Part shown: piece by piece, positions 1 through 31,300 of the stretch
How positions within the stretch are numbered: the stretch's first letter is position 1
How the letters are laid out: each line of letters opens with the position of its first letter
From: Mytilus edulis
Taxonomy: Eukaryota > Mollusca > Bivalvia > Mytilida > Mytilidae
Assembly: GCF_963676685.1 (NCBI RefSeq)
Contig: NC_092352.1
Location: forward strand, 22,463,117-22,527,116
Length of the DNA: 64,000 nt
Direction: 5' to 3'
Position numbers and translations under genes: made by a program
Notes under the pieces: generated by a model
Database searches by the model: none
Told to the model about the DNA's origin: nothing
What the model saw: the letters and a program-made list of their open reading frames with translations, nothing else

Positions 1-1143
1 AATTAGAAATGCAATAGCAACAAGTAAAATTGGGATAGAGATTTATAATATTCTAAATGCAGTCACATGTAATCTGAGCTACTTAAATGCATATTCTCAT
101 GTTACATAGTCTTAGCTCCCTAAATGGAAATTTTCATGTTATGTAATCTAAGCTACTCAAAACATATGCTATTCATTTTTTTTCCCTTAAAATTTGGGTC
201 AACAGAAGTGAAAATTCTAGATGAAAATGATTGTTGAAAAAATAATGAAGTTTTATGATATAAAGATACAATATATCAAAACTAAATTTATTTCAAACAA
301 ACCTTTTATGCACTAAAAAAAAACTTTACAATTTTTAAAACAAATATAAACAAACGAGGATGATAAAAGACACAGACCTGCTACATCTCATTCCAATAAA
401 TGTTAAAAAAATAAAATATTTGCATAATCAAAGCTTAGCTGGTCAGAATTTTAGTTTAATTATTCAAAAATTATAAATGATTTAAAACAACAAATAATTA
501 ACAATCACTTACTCTTTTGAACACAGGACACAAATAACCTGTCACAATCAATATAAAATACTGGAACATGCATAATATAGCATAATAGAATTTAAACAAT
601 GCAAAAAGAACAAAAATCTTTGAAGGTTTCAAACCAAGGGAAATAACTCAGTAACAACAGTCAAAATGAAATGCAATCCATATATCTACAGAATATTTCA
701 TAGAAAATGGTTGAGGGGCACTAGATATGGAAGTAAAATATCTGTTTTAAAGTAAATAATAATAATAAAGGAAATTTCAAGAGTTGTTATGAAGTTATTG
801 ACAAAAGAAATAAAGAGATAAACCAAAGCAAAAATTATATTTCCAATTTGTCTATGACAAAGTCATAAAAACAAGTTACAAAACTATCACAATTCTTTAT
901 ATGACATTCACCACAAATCAGAATACAATATTCTCTTATATAATGAAAATAATCATTCCATACAAAAGATAACTTTTTATACATTTTACTGTTCCATAAA
1001 TTATCATCCTAATACTGTTCCTAGAAGATCATTAGAAGAATTATAATGAATAACTAAAGGTAATGTGCTAATACTGTTCCTAGAAGATCATTGGAAGAAT
1101 GAATGAATAACTAAAGATAATGTGAGAAAAGCTAACAAAATAA
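1..1143. other. AT-rich non-coding DNA, no gene seen
   Basis: I see no supported ORF, splice structure or RNA gene here. It lies downstream of the 3' end of the minus-strand phospho-lyase gene. Near 1011-1105 a short segment (ACTGTTCCTAGAAGATCATT) is present twice in tandem about 60 bp apart. Confidence 0.6.
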
Positions 1144-1306
1144 TACACCTTATTGCTAATCCCGGCTGACCCGGCCGCTTGAACTTTTAACGTCATACAA
1201 CAATCACTTTTCCATTGTGGCGTCAGATATTTTGTTTTATGACGTCAAAATTTTACGGGAACCTGTGTGATATCCAGTAATGGCGGACAAATAGCGATAA
1301 GGTGTA
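1144..1306. mobile_element. MITE, copy 1 (TACACCTTAT family)
   Basis: The 163-bp segment begins TACACCTTATTGCTA and ends TAGCGATAAGGTGTA, an inverted pair of about 15 bp with one mismatch. A second copy with closely similar internal sequence lies at 15290-15461 in intron 2 of the phospho-lyase gene. No coding capacity is visible. Superfamily not assigned; a TA target duplication is possible but not distinctive. Confidence 0.8.
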
Positions 1307-1497
1307 TACCCCCATCCCAACATAAAACAGTGTTAATGTTTTCAATATTTATTTTTACAGAAAACAAAATAAAACTTCAGTGAAATTACTTTCTAAAAAT
1401 CCTTAAATAACTATACAAAATCAAAAATCAAAAACTTTTGTTTTGAAATTTTGAATATATATCAAAATTTTAAATGTACAATAGTTCTGTCAACACT

Positions 1498-2027
1498 TGA
1501 CTTTTACACATATCTAATGAAGTAAATAATGATAAGGTTTTGTCTATACCTGACTTTTACACATATCTAATGAAGTAAATAATGATAAGGTTTTGTCTAT
1601 ACCTGACTTTTACACATATCTAATGAAGTAAATAATGATAAGGTTTTGTCTATACCTGACTTTTACACATATCTAATGAAGTAAATAATGATAAGGTTTT
1701 GTCTATACCTGACTTTTACACATATCTAATGAAGTAAATAATGATAAGGTTTTGTCTATACCTGACTTTTACACATATCTAATGAAGTAAATAATGATAA
1801 GGTTTTGTCTATACCTGACTTTTACACATATCTAATGAAGTAAATAATGATAAGGTTTTGTCTATACCTGACTTTTACACATATCTAATGAAGTAAATAA
1901 TGATAAGGTTTTGTCTATACCTGACTTTTACACATATCTAATGAAGTAAATAATGATAAGGTTTTGTCTATACCTGACTTTTACACATATCTAATGAAGT
2001 AAATAATGATAAGGTTTTGTCTATACC
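1498..2027. repeat. 53-bp minisatellite, ten copies that read as identical
   Basis: A 53-bp unit beginning TGACTTTTACACATATCTAA and ending TGTCTATACC is repeated ten times head to tail. Unit starts fall at 1498, 1551, 1604 and so on to 1975, with no variant base noticed by eye. The array breaks off at 2028 (TGAGATGATACAC). Such homogeneity implies very recent expansion or strong homogenisation. Confidence 0.95.
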
Positions 2028-2668
2028 TGAGATGATACACCTGAACTTTGTAGGACTAGGCATTTAATGAAATGTATTATTGATGCTAAATGATTTCTTA
2101 AGTGAGGGGACATAACTCCCTACAACTTAAATAAAAACAGAATAGTTAAAACTAAATTAAAAACAGACTAGTATATTAATCATCAACAATTTAAAAATGT
2201 ATAAAAAAAACAAAAAAAATGATTACTAAACAACAAATAAAAAAATGAAATAAATGCTCTATGGATTTTTTTAAAGAAGAAACAACATTAAATTAAAAAA
2301 AAAACTGAAATATCGCTACGGTATCATTTGGATTTTCCCCCCCAAAAGGGACAAATATTTATAAATGACCCAAATGATTTCACTTTGAAAAAGAGAAGCA
2401 ATAGTTAATGGATGTCGCAACTATTAACCTAGCTTGTGAAAGACAACCATTTGAAGAAAAAATCATGGTCAGTATGACAAGATACCCTAAGATTACAAAT
2501 TTAAACAAACAAATGAGGTTTTTAATGACCCTTACTGGCTAAACAGCCCTTGCACGGTCGGGCAAATTTAAATTATCGATGTGTTACCTCATATAGGCAG
2601 TGATGAGCTAATATAGATCAGCTGATTATGGAAAGTAAAATAAAATGTTACAACCAGAAATAATAAAC
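2028..2668. other. AT-rich non-coding DNA
   Basis: No gene seen. The stretch contains A-rich runs and no convincing ORF. It lies between the 53-bp minisatellite and a dispersed repeat. Confidence 0.5.
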
Positions 2669-3935
2669 TAGAGGCTCTAAAGAGCCTGTGTCGCTCACCT
2701 TGGTCTTGTGCATATTAAATAATGGACACGGATAAATTCATGACATAATTGTGTTTTGGTGATAGTGATGTGTTTGTAGATCTTACTTTACTAAACATTC
2801 TTGTTGCTACAAATATCTCTGTCTATAATGAACTTGGCCCAGTAATTACAGTGGAAAATATTTTCTACAAATTTACAAAAATTTATGAAAAATGTTAAAA
2901 ATTAACTATAAAGGGCAATAACTCCTTAAGGGGTCAATTGACTATTTTGGTCATGTAAACTTATTTGTAGATCTTATTTTGCTGAACGTTATTGCTGTAT
3001 ACAGTTTATCTCTATCTATAATAACATTCAAGATAATAACAAAAAACGGCAAAATTTCCTTAAAATTACCAATTCAGGACAGTAACCTAACAAAGGGTTG
3101 TCCGATCCATGTGAAAACATCAGGGCAGATAGATCTTGACCTGATAAACAATTAAACCCTGTCAGATTTTCTCTAAATGCTTCAGTTTTTGAGTTATAAG
3201 CCAAAAACTGCATTTTACCCCTATGTTCTATTATTAGCCGTAGCACTTTTTGGTTGATTGGCCAGGTCAAGCCACACATTTTTTAAACAAATTACCCCAA
3301 TGATGATTGTGGCAAATCTTAGTTTAATTTGGCCCAGTAGTTTCAGAGAAGAAGATTTTTGTAAAAGATTACTAAGATTTACGAAAAAATGGTTAAAAAT
3401 TGACTATAAAGGGCAATAACTCCTTCAGGGGTCAACTGACCATTTTGGTCATGCTGACTTATTTGTAAATCTTACTTTGCTGAACATTATTGCTGTTTAC
3501 CGTTTATCTCCATCTATAATAATATTCAAGATAATAACCAAAAATAGCAAAATTTCCCTAAAATTACCAGTTCAGGGGCAGCAACCCAATAACGGGTTGT
3601 CGGATTCATCTGAAAATTTGAGGGCAGATAGATCTTGACCTGATAAACAATTTTACCCCCATGTCAGATTTGCTCTAAATGCTTTGGTTTTTGAGTTATA
3701 AGCCAAAAACTGCATTTTACCCCTATGTTCTATTTTTAGCCATGGTGGCCATCTTGGTTATTTGGCTGGGTCACGCCACACATTTTTTAAACAAGATATC
3801 CCAAAGATGATTGTGGCCAAGTTTGGATTAATTTGGCCCAGTAGTTTCAGAGGAGAAGATTTTTGTAAAAGTTAACGACGATGGACGACAGACGACGGAC
3901 GACGACGACGACGGCCGGACGCCAAGTGATGGGAA
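2669..3935. repeat. Interspersed mollusc repeat with internal ~500-bp tandem duplication
   Basis: It starts TAGAGGCTCTAAAGAGCCTG followed by a GCTCACCTTGGTC motif, and ends in a GACGACGACGACGACGG-rich tail. A block with GGGCAATAACTCCTT, GGTCATG and TTATTTGTA motifs occurs twice (about 2900-3380 and 3395-3880), so the copy is internally duplicated. A related full copy is at 6684-7440. The 83-aa minus ORF at 3028-3279 is embedded in the repeat and not credible as a gene. Confidence 0.75.
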
Positions 3936-4089
3936 AAAATATGTTTAAAAACAGATCATAACATATACAGGTTTTAAAACAAAACAAGTATAAAACAAAA
4001 TGTCTGCAGAAATGACAAAACAATGCATGCCAGGAAAATCATATTAATTCCTGGAACAAAAAAGATAAATTATTTTGGCATTCAACAAG

Positions 4090-22343
<18,254 letters not shown>

Positions 22344-22440
22344 TTTGGTTTGGAGAGTTGCAGCAGCTGACAGAAAAAACAAATGTACACTGACCGAAAC
22401 AATGTCGCGTTTGCGCTTTCTTATACGATAAAAGAAGTGG
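22344..22440 (-). promoter_or_regulatory. 5' UTR and probable promoter of the phospho-lyase gene
   Basis: This is the minus-strand sequence upstream of the ATG at 22343. A TATAAG word lies about 80 bp upstream (22420-22425), next to a GATA-like TTATCG and a CACGCCCAC box a little further up. The region is slightly richer in CpG (GTCGCGTTTGCGC) than its surroundings. No cDNA evidence; the TATA assignment is weak. Confidence 0.3.
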
Positions 22441-23520
22441 GCGTGTTTATAAATAAAATATTTGATTTATATAAAGGAAAACAAGGCGGGCGTGACCAAT
22501 ACTTTACGTACAATTTTTTTCCGGCATCCCCCTTTTTTTGCATCGTCTTTGGTTAATTTCAAATAATAGTAACTTATTTAAAAAGTTGCGTTATAAACCA
22601 TATACATTTGATGAAGGTCAAAAAGAAATTGCGTTTAAATGTTATTAAACCTTGAAGCTATCAGGGCATCTTTTAAAGTAATTTAATCTTAATTTTAGAT
22701 TAAAGGGGACATTTTAAACTGAATGCACAGCAAAAGATTTCTGCTAACGGTGAAATATTTCTTATTTCTTTAGAAATAAATCAGTTAACTTATGTGTAAT
22801 GGAAAAAAAACATATACCACATTATTCTTGATTTAAATCATCTTTACTTGTATGGATATTTTACGCGGCACACCGTGATTTCAAATGAACCTGTATTTCA
22901 ACCAAGTAACACATGAAACGATATTTATTATGATATATTTTATGACCTTTTATATGAGTTTCATTTAAATGAATAAATTATTAGATAATGCACAGAAATT
23001 TACAGGAATTATACTCGACCATGCCAGCTAAAATCTCAGCAACTGACGATAGGTTGGATAAGTAATCTTTTTTTTTTCTCAATAAATTCTTATAAACAAC
23101 ATTGGAATACTTGAGAAGCTATATATGACAAAAAGATTTCATCAACACTCCACCTATTAAAAGTCATCTTTGAAAAAAACGAACGGCTTATATCATTTCG
23201 ATAAAGTTATTCATTTATAAGTCTATTTATCTTGTTTAAAGATTAACTTGCAACCTAGCTGAACTTTGACATTCAGCCGACAACGACAACGTGCAAACTC
23301 TGGGATAGCAGACTATAGAACAAAGGCGGATAACCGGTTAGACTTATATGCACTCTCTATAAATCAACACATTAAAAGAAAGAAAACAACATAATTATGG
23401 CAGCCAGATAATTTAACCAGTAACGTTACCTACAAATGCACATGCAGATACAAACATATATATATACAGATTGTCGTCTGTTTATGTAGTTCATACGTGC
23501 TTCTCGTTGTTTTTTTTTAT

Positions 23521-23720
23521 ATAGATTAGACTGTTGGTTTTCCCGTTTGAATGGTTTTACACTAGTATCTTTTGGAGCCCTTTATAGCTTGCTGTTCGGT
23601 GTGAGCCAAGGCTCCGTGTTGAAAGCCGTACCTTAACCTATAATGGTTTATTTTTTATAAATTATTACTTGGATGGAGAGTTGTTTCATTGGCACTCATA
23701 CCACATCTTCCTAGATCTAT
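23521..23720 (+). repeat. Short interspersed repeat (GTTCGGTGTGAGC family), copy 2
   Basis: Same family and orientation as 17513-17706, very similar along its length. A more diverged related segment follows at about 23790-23905 (CAATGCTCCGTGT, GGATGGAGACTGAACTCATT). Confidence 0.8.
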
Positions 23721-23920
23721 ATAGCTTTATACCATGCATCATCATTGACTGGAGTAGCCTGTCTCCTGTAGTCTTCCCATCTAACTGGGTCTCAATGCTC
23801 CGTGTATAAGAATAAGACCGTACCTTGACTTATAATTGTTCACTTTTTACACAATGTCAAGTTGGATGGAGACTGAACTCATTAACACTCATATCACATC
23901 TTTTTACTGATTTCTATGTA

Positions 23921-24234
23921 AGGGAGCTACCATTTGATTTTTATGGGGGGGGGGGGGGGGGGCGGGGGGGGGGGGGGGGCGGGCTAGGATGAAATTTGAA
24001 AAAAATAGGCAGGACAGGAGTTTTGAGTAAAAAAAAAGGCAGGATGAGCAACTTGGTAAAAAAAAAGGCAGGATGACAATTTGTGTAAAAAAAGTCAGGA
24101 TAAACTAGTAAAAAAAAAGGCAGGACCGAATAGAGAATAAAATAAAAAGGCAGGACAGGGATTACAACTAAAAAAAAAAGCAGGACAAAATTTTTCATCC
24201 TAGCCCCCCCATAAAAATCAAATGGTAGCTCCCT
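23921..24234. mobile_element. MITE with AGGGAGCTACCATTTGAT ends, poly-G and GGCAGGA repeats
   Basis: The left end AGGGAGCTACCATTTGATTT is matched at the right by its reverse complement (AAATCAAATGGTAGCTCCCT). Inside the left end is a long poly-G tract (about 23945-23983). The interior is a loose tandem of A-run plus GGCAGGA. The 99-aa minus ORF ending in a proline run is an artefact of this repeat. Confidence 0.8.
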
Positions 24235-24644
24235 AAACAATAAATAAAAAATTGTTTGAATGGAGTGACTCTAACTTTTAATTTTAGCATTTTCCTTATG
24301 CATCACTAAAAAGATACCACCTGAAAATGTACCCCAATGCAACTCAGTTCAAAGGATTAAAATTGCATACTATGGTAAACACCAAAACAGTAATCAATAA
24401 ACACTTAGGGTCAATCATTTTTTTATAATTCTTTAATAATAGGATAACTTCATTCTAATCTTATCGCACTAAATACGTCTTTTAAGTTTTAAGCCATTTT
24501 TTTCAAAAAGATAAAATAATTCGATAATCCCTATAATTACACACACAGAGTATCGTTTTCAAATATAGTAAATGCGGGTTTTTCGTTTGTTCGTAATAAA
24601 TCACTGATAAAATATTGAAGCCATGATTTTGTTTAAATAAAATC

Positions 24645-25235
24645 AACAAGAGCGTGTTTTGCTCACCAGGTTTCATGTCCAAGACCTTATTTTAATAATA
24701 ATAGTATTTTGCTTTTATTGCAATAAGATTATTTGTCTGGTTCTTTTTTGTGGCATTTGTGAAAATCTTGTATCATTGATCTTTATGTACTGTTTATTCT
24801 TTTCTTTTAAAGTTTTCGAAATATTAAACAGAATTAAAGAGATTAGTAAAAATAAATCACAATTTAAAGGCAATAAATCATTTACATGTTTAAGGAGTCT
24901 GACGATTTGGTCATGTTGGCTTACTTGTATAGATCTTAGATTGTGGATCTTTTTTATTGTAACCTTTTCGTTCTACTTTCTATGGTTTTCAACAAAACTC
25001 CACTGAACAAAAATTGGAAAAGTCATAAATAAAAAACAAAAAATTTTGTGTTGATTTTTTTTTTTTTTGGCCTACTCACACTTTGAACAATTGTTTCTGC
25101 AAAATTCACAAAAAAATGTAAAAATCAACTTCCAAGAGCACTATCTTTTGTAAAGGGTCGATTGATGATTTTGGCCGTGTTTACCTATCTGTAGATCTAT
25201 TTTTGCTGAGCATTTTTGCTATACATTTCCGTGGA
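24645..25235. repeat. Decayed mollusc repeat (GCTCACC...GGTCATG family)
   Basis: Contains GCTCACCAGG, TTGGTCATGTTGGCTTACTTG, GGGTCGATTGATGATTTTGG and TAGATCTATTTTTGCTGAGC in the same order as the copies at 2669 and 6684, but strongly diverged. The 115-aa plus ORF at 24659-25006 runs through it and is not supported as a gene. Confidence 0.55.
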
Positions 25236-25239
25236 ACTG

Positions 25240-25621
25240 GTTACTGCAGTTTGTTATTATGTTGTGCTGTTAGGCACTTTAAAAATTATTGTTTCCGTAT
25301 TATATGACATTGCTTGGGCACTCAGAAAATGCTTGTATCAGTGATATATGACATCGATTGGGCACGGGGAAAGATACTTTTTAGCATCCGTGTCATATGA
25401 CATTGCTTATAAACTTGCTCATCGCGAAGGTTAACTGCAATGCCTTTTGGTCTCTGTTGGAGAGTTGTCTCATTGGCAATTATATCACATTTTCTTATTT
25501 TTATGTATTTGAGAAGGAATGTATGAGTGGCATATCTATGTCATCGCTGAGGCAAATTGAAATGAATGTGTTACACAGGCACTTGCCTCTGAATCCCCTA
25601 TGGACTTTAATATAACATAGT
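25240..25621 (+). repeat. Host-locus degenerate repeat, left flank of the giant element
   Basis: Several loose units of GGCAC...ATATGACATYG: TTATATGACATTGCTTGGGC, TATATGACATCGATTGGGC, CATATGACATTGC, ATATCTATGTCATCGCTGAG. Similar plus-strand motifs resume at 56678-57000. This is expected if the element at 25631-56668 was inserted into a pre-existing repetitive locus. Confidence 0.55.
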
Positions 25622-25630
25622 GTTTTAGTA
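25622..25630. repeat. Target-site duplication, left (GTTTTAGTA)
   Basis: The 9-bp sequence GTTTTAGTA abuts the left terminal inverted repeat. The identical direct repeat abuts the right terminal repeat at 56669-56677. Confidence 0.85.
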
Positions 25631-25677
25631 GGTAGGCACTTAAAGTTAACCATCGAGGGACGTTAACTACCGAGGGT
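25631..25677 (+). repeat. Left terminal inverted repeat of the giant element
   Basis: Begins GGTAGGCACTTAAAGTTAAC and contains two GTTAAC-N-A-N-CGAG motifs 24 bp apart. It differs from the inverted right copy (56622-56668) at three positions only, all transitions. Confidence 0.88.
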
Positions 25678-26826
25678 AGTAATGAATATTCATCTTTACC
25701 GGATGATTGACAGCGATGTAAATAAAAACATGAGAGTGATTACCGTGTGTCAACGTCATATCAAATTAATTCAATTTAATTGTTAGAAATACTGTTTTCT
25801 TCTGAAAATTAAAAAATAAATAAAATTGAATGGAATGGAATGGAATTGAGCTATGTACAATACAGTAAATAATAGCAATTAGAATTAGACGGTAGACAAG
25901 CATATTTTGCCTATTGATTCTTTTTTGCATGCCTATTTGGTTACATTATAATGCACTAATTGTTTTGATACTGTTTAATGTTTAAATAAGACCCATATGT
26001 GAACCATTTATGCACTTTTAATATAAAGATCAGATTCACACAGGATCATTCAGATACATAACTATTTTATGTACGAGAGCTATTACTAATGTAACGGTGA
26101 TGCTGAGATAATCTCCCTTTGCTAGAATATGAGATGACGCAAAATGAACTATATCACTGTGCAAGAACGGAATAGCAAAGTGAATATATAAATCAAACTG
26201 TATTGGGATGATTTGGTAAACGTTTATCCAACTTACTGGATATTTTATGAAAGATTTTGCCATTTGTATAGAGGAATTATACCTTTTCAAATAAACTTGG
26301 GAGAATAATACACTAATTATAGAATTTTTGATAACTTAAACGAACTAATCTTGTCAAATATACATCAAATTCAAAGTCTTTGAATATAAATTTGTTGCGT
26401 GCAATTGTTAAATATTTAATGCGATGAGTGTCAATATAGCCTGAAATGAGATTTTGATTACAACGATTAAGAAAAAATTTTGATTAATTCAAACGCAATA
26501 CTTCAAAATGCGAGTCTTAATTATTGTCGCAATAATAAAAACCTCGCATTAATTTCTGAATTTACAGACATCTGTACCGTCAGCGTACCGTGATCTGTTA
26601 AAGGTTTTTTTTAATAGTTAATTCCGGTGTCACTTTGTCTCTTTTAGAGAGTTGACTCATTGGCAATCATGCCATATCTTCTTTTTTTTTTATATAATAA
26701 AACAAAAACCTGAACGACTTTACATTATTAATTAAAATGCATCCTACTCGTGATGGAAACAGAGTCAAATGAACAAATGGACTAGATGAAACTGAACGAA
26801 AAAAAAGAAAGAAAACACCAATTTGA
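25678..26826. other. Left arm of the giant element, outer part; no gene seen
   Basis: AT-rich, with a short GGAATG microsatellite-like run near 25828-25848. A fragment of the GAGAGTTG...CATTGGCAATCATGCC repeat lies near 26645-26685. The minus ORF at 26036-26290 has no recognisable motif. Confidence 0.5.
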
Positions 26827-27213
26827 TCTGATAGGGGTGAATTCTATTCTTTATTCAAACTCGAGTTTGGTTTGGAACCGCATCTATTGCGATTATTACC
26901 CAAGGACAGATATTACATATCTAAACTTCGATGCTCGAATTTGAAGTTACCTATTGAGACGGGTAGATGGGCGGGGATCGCGAGGGAAAATAGAATATGT
27001 ACATTATGTAATGAGGGAATAGGGGATGAGTTTCATATATTGTTTACCTGTAAAAATGCTGATGTTTCTGCTCTTAGATCAAAGTTTGTACCAAATTACT
27101 ATGTTATGAATCCAAGCAAGAAGAAATTCACTGGCTTGTTGTCTATATGTAACGTACAAGTTCAAAAGAAATTATCAATTTTCGTGAAGAAAATCATAAA
27201 ATACTTAATCTAA
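26827..27213 (+). pseudogene. 3' end of a non-LTR retrotransposon ORF2 (zf-RVT-like C-terminus)
   Basis: The open frame reads EFYSLFKLEFGLEPHLL, then LPIETGRWAGIARENRICTL followed by CNEGIGDEFHILFTC. This Cys-x2-Cys...His...Cys block after the conserved IETGRW is typical of the zinc-binding segment at the C-terminus of LINE reverse transcriptases. It is preceded by an in-frame TGA (26824-26826) and lacks the endonuclease and polymerase domains, so it is a 5'-truncated copy. The 3' tail continues to about 27360, ending AATAAAATCTTGAAATCTTG. It reads toward the centre of the giant element. Family not determined. Confidence 0.75.
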
Positions 27214-27360
27214 TTATACCAATTGTCTTTTAAAATATACCATGTATTTGTGTTTCGTTTGTCCTGTCTCGCTATGTATTATCTTAATATGGTTTTATAT
27301 ATTATTGTCCTCTTGTACACAAGTATGTGTCTGAGGTTATGAATAAAATCTTGAAATCTT

Positions 27361-28369
27361 GATACAAGAAAAGATTATATTTGCTTCGGCTTTTTCCATT
27401 TGCGCCAATCTGCACTTAATTAGCGCCTATTTTTTTTTATTTCTTTGCGCCAAATTTATTTTCTTCATTTGCACAAATAACAGGTAAACACAAGTCATGA
27501 GGCATGTAAGATGTATAGAATTTATTTATATAATAACAAAAATATTCCTTCTGGCCTTTTGCCACCTGCCACTTGCTCACATGTGATGGGGAGGAGGAGG
27601 GGGATTGAAAGCAGGATAAGTTTATTGCAAGTGTACATCACACTTGAAGTAGCACTTTATAAAATAAGATTGTAACAGTTTGACATAAAAAGCACATTTG
27701 CATATCCACAAATCTTTTTTAAGTGAGTATTGTCATGCAACACTTCTGTTGAACTGCAACCTTGTGATATCTTCCCTACAATAAATCATCCCCTTTTTTA
27801 TCAAAATTTTTATAAGTTAAAGCCTGTTTTTTTCTTTATGGCATCGGTTCCATATATGAAAGTAAATGTTCGGGTACCAGAAGTGTGATTAAATGATGAT
27901 ACCCATGATCTCAACATGTGTCTATACACACAGTTATCTATATTGTAGCTTGTGTTCATTGAACTACAGCCTGCGTTTGGTTAAACAAGTTTAATTTTAT
28001 CATCTAAATTTATCAGACCTAACCTTTCGAATCAATTTGGCGCAAATTAAAAAACGTCAATGTGCGCAAATGAAAAAAAATATGCTTTTTCAAAATTGGC
28101 GTAATTGTCATACGTACATTCACCGATCACATATTACTGGTTAGATTAAAAAATAATATATTATTTAGATTAAGAAGTACTTTAAGAAATTGATTGATTG
28201 TTGTTTGCCATCAGTACAGCCGCAAATATTTCAGACAAGTTCAGGGAGAAAACTAAATAATGAATACAATAGGGAAAGTTACTGTTCAAATAAATGTCAT
28301 CGGTCATTCAGAGTGAAGTATAGATACGAAACTTTGGACCGTCCATTGAAAATAGTTTGTTTTGATAAC
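27361..28369. other. Left arm, inner part; no gene seen
   Basis: Contains several TTTGCGCC / GGCGCAAA words: TTTGCGCCAATCTGC and TTTGCGCCAAAT near 27410-27455, then TTGGCGCAAATT and TGTGCGCAAATG in inverted orientation near 28040-28070. These may be the ends of a MITE of about 650-700 bp. The 63-aa ORF entering the satellite is not credible. Confidence 0.45.
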
Positions 28370-31300
28370 AACCGCCGGTAGGTATAGACAAATACGGTTG
28401 ATAGACGGTATATAGGAGCATTAAATTCTATGTTAACCACCGACAGTAGGTATAAAGAAATACTATTGAAAGACGGTATATAAAGGAACACTATATTTTA
28501 CGTTAACCACCGACGGTAGGTATAAAGAAATACTGTTAATAGACGGTATATAGGAGCACTATATTGTATGTTAACCACCGACGGTAGGTAAATTCAGATA
28601 TTTTTGACAGACGGTATATATGAGCACTATATACGGACCATATAATACGTTATATTGACCATCGACGGTAGGTATAAATGAAAACTGTTGATAGACGGTT
28701 TATAGGAGCACTTTATTGTATGTTAACCACCGACAGTATGTATAGACAAATACTTTTGATATACGGTATATAGGAGTACTGTATTGCTTGTTAACCACCG
28801 ATGTATAGACACATGATTTTAATAGACAGCACTATATTTTACGTAAACCACCGACGGTAGGTATAGACAAATACTTTTGATATACGGTATATAGGAGTAC
28901 TGTATTGCTTGTTAACCACCGATGGTAGGTATAAACAGGTACTGTTGATATACGGTATATAGGAGTACTATATGTCATGTTAACCACCGACGGTAGGTAT
29001 AGACTAAATACTGTTGATAGACAGTATATAGGAGGACTATATTAAATGTTAACCACCGACGATAGGTATAGACAAATACTGTTGTCACTGTATTGCATGT
29101 TAACCACCGACGGTGGGTATAGAAACAGGTTAGAAACATAGTGTTGATAGACGGTATATAGGAGCACTATATTGCATGTTAACCACCGATGGTAGGTTTA
29201 GAAAAATACTGATAATAGACGGTATATAGGTGCACTGTATTATATGTTAACCACCGACGGTAGGTAGAGAAAAATAGTATTGATAGACGGTATATAGGAG
29301 TACTGTAATGCTTGTTAACCACCGATGGTAGGTATAGACAGGTACTGTTGATATACGGTATATAGGAGTACTGTATAGCATGTTAACCACCGACGGTAGG
29401 TACAGACAAATACTGTTGATAGACGATATATAGGAGTACTGTATGGCATGTTAACCACCAACGGTAGGTATAGACAAATACTGTTGATAGACAGTATATA
29501 GGAGGACTATATTGCATGTTAACCACCGACGGTAGGTATAGACAAATACTGTTGATAGACGGTATATAGGAGCACTATATGGTATGTTAACTACCAACAG
29601 TAGGTATAAACTAAAACTCTTGATAGACGGTATATAGGAGCACTATATTGTATGTTAACTACCAACAGTAGGTATATACTAAAACTCTTGATAGACGGTA
29701 TATAGTCGCACTATATTGTATGTTAACCACCGACGGTAGGTATAGACAAATACTGTTGATAGACGGTATAAACACATGTAGGAGCACTATATTGTATGTT
29801 AACTACCGACAGTAGGTATAGACAAATACTGTTGATAGACGGTATATAGGAGCACTGTATTGTATGTTAACTACCAACAGTAGGTAAAGACTAAAACTCT
29901 TGATAGACGGTATATGTAATAGCACTATATCGTATGTTAATCACCGACGGTAGGTATAGACAAATACTGGTGATAGACGGTATATAGGAGCACTATATTG
30001 TGTGTTAACTACCGACAGTAGGTATAGACAAATACTGGTGATAGACGGTATATAGGAGCACTATATTGTATGTTAACCACCGACGGTAGGTATAGACAAA
30101 TACTGCTGATAGACGTTATATAGGAGCACTATATTGTATGTTAACCACCGACGGTAGGTATAGACAAATACTGTTGATAGACGGTATATAGGTGCACTAT
30201 ATTGTATGTTACCTTCCGACAGTAGGTATAGACAAATACTGTTGATAGACGGTATATAGGAACACTATATTGTATGTTAACTACCGACAGTAGGTATAGA
30301 CAAATACTGGTGATAGACGGTATATAGGAGCACTATATTGTATGTTAACTACCGACAGTAGGTATAGACTAAAACTCTTGATAGACGGTATATAGGAGCA
30401 CTATATTGTATGTTAACTACCGACGGTAGGTATAGACAAATACTGTTGATAGGCGGTATATACATTGTAGGAGCACTATATTGTATGTTAACCACCGACG
30501 GTAGGTATAGACAAATACTGTTGATAGACGGTATATAGGAGCACTATATTGTATGTTAACCACCGACGATAGGTATAGACAAATACTGTTGATAGACGGT
30601 ATATGGGAGCATTATATTGTATGTTAACCACCGACGGTAGGTATAGTCATATACTGTTGATAGATGGTATATAGAAGCACTATATTGTATGTTAACTACC
30701 GACAGTAGGTATAGACAAATACTGTTGATAGACGGTATATGGGAGCACTATATTGTATGTTAACCACCGACGGTAGGTATAGACAAATACTGTTGATAGA
30801 TGGTATATAGGAGCACTATATTGTATGTTAACCACCGACAGTAGGTATAGACAAATACTGTTGATAGATGGTATATAGGAGCACTATATTGTATTTTAAC
30901 TACCGACGGTAGGTATAGACAAATACTGTTGATAGACGTTATATGGGAGCACTATATTGTATGTTAACCACCGACGGTAGGTAAATTCAGATACTTTTGA
31001 CAGACGGTATATATGAGCACTATATACGGACCATATAATACGTTATATTGACCATCGACGGTAGGTATAAATGAAAACTGTTGATAGACGGTTTATAGGA
31101 GCACTTTATTGTATGTTTACCACCGACAGTATGTATAGACACATGATTTTAATAGAGAGCACTATATTTTACGTTAACCACCGACGGTAGGTATAGACAA
31201 ATACTTTTGATATACGGTATATAGGAGTACTGTATTTCTTGTTAACCACCGATGGTAGGTATAAACAGGTACTGTTGATATACGGTATATAGGAGTACTA

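Noticed and set aside
24659..25006. 115-aa plus ORF with hydrophobic stretches
   Set aside because: Lies in a decayed copy of the dispersed GCTCACC repeat. Hydrophobicity comes from T-rich DNA.
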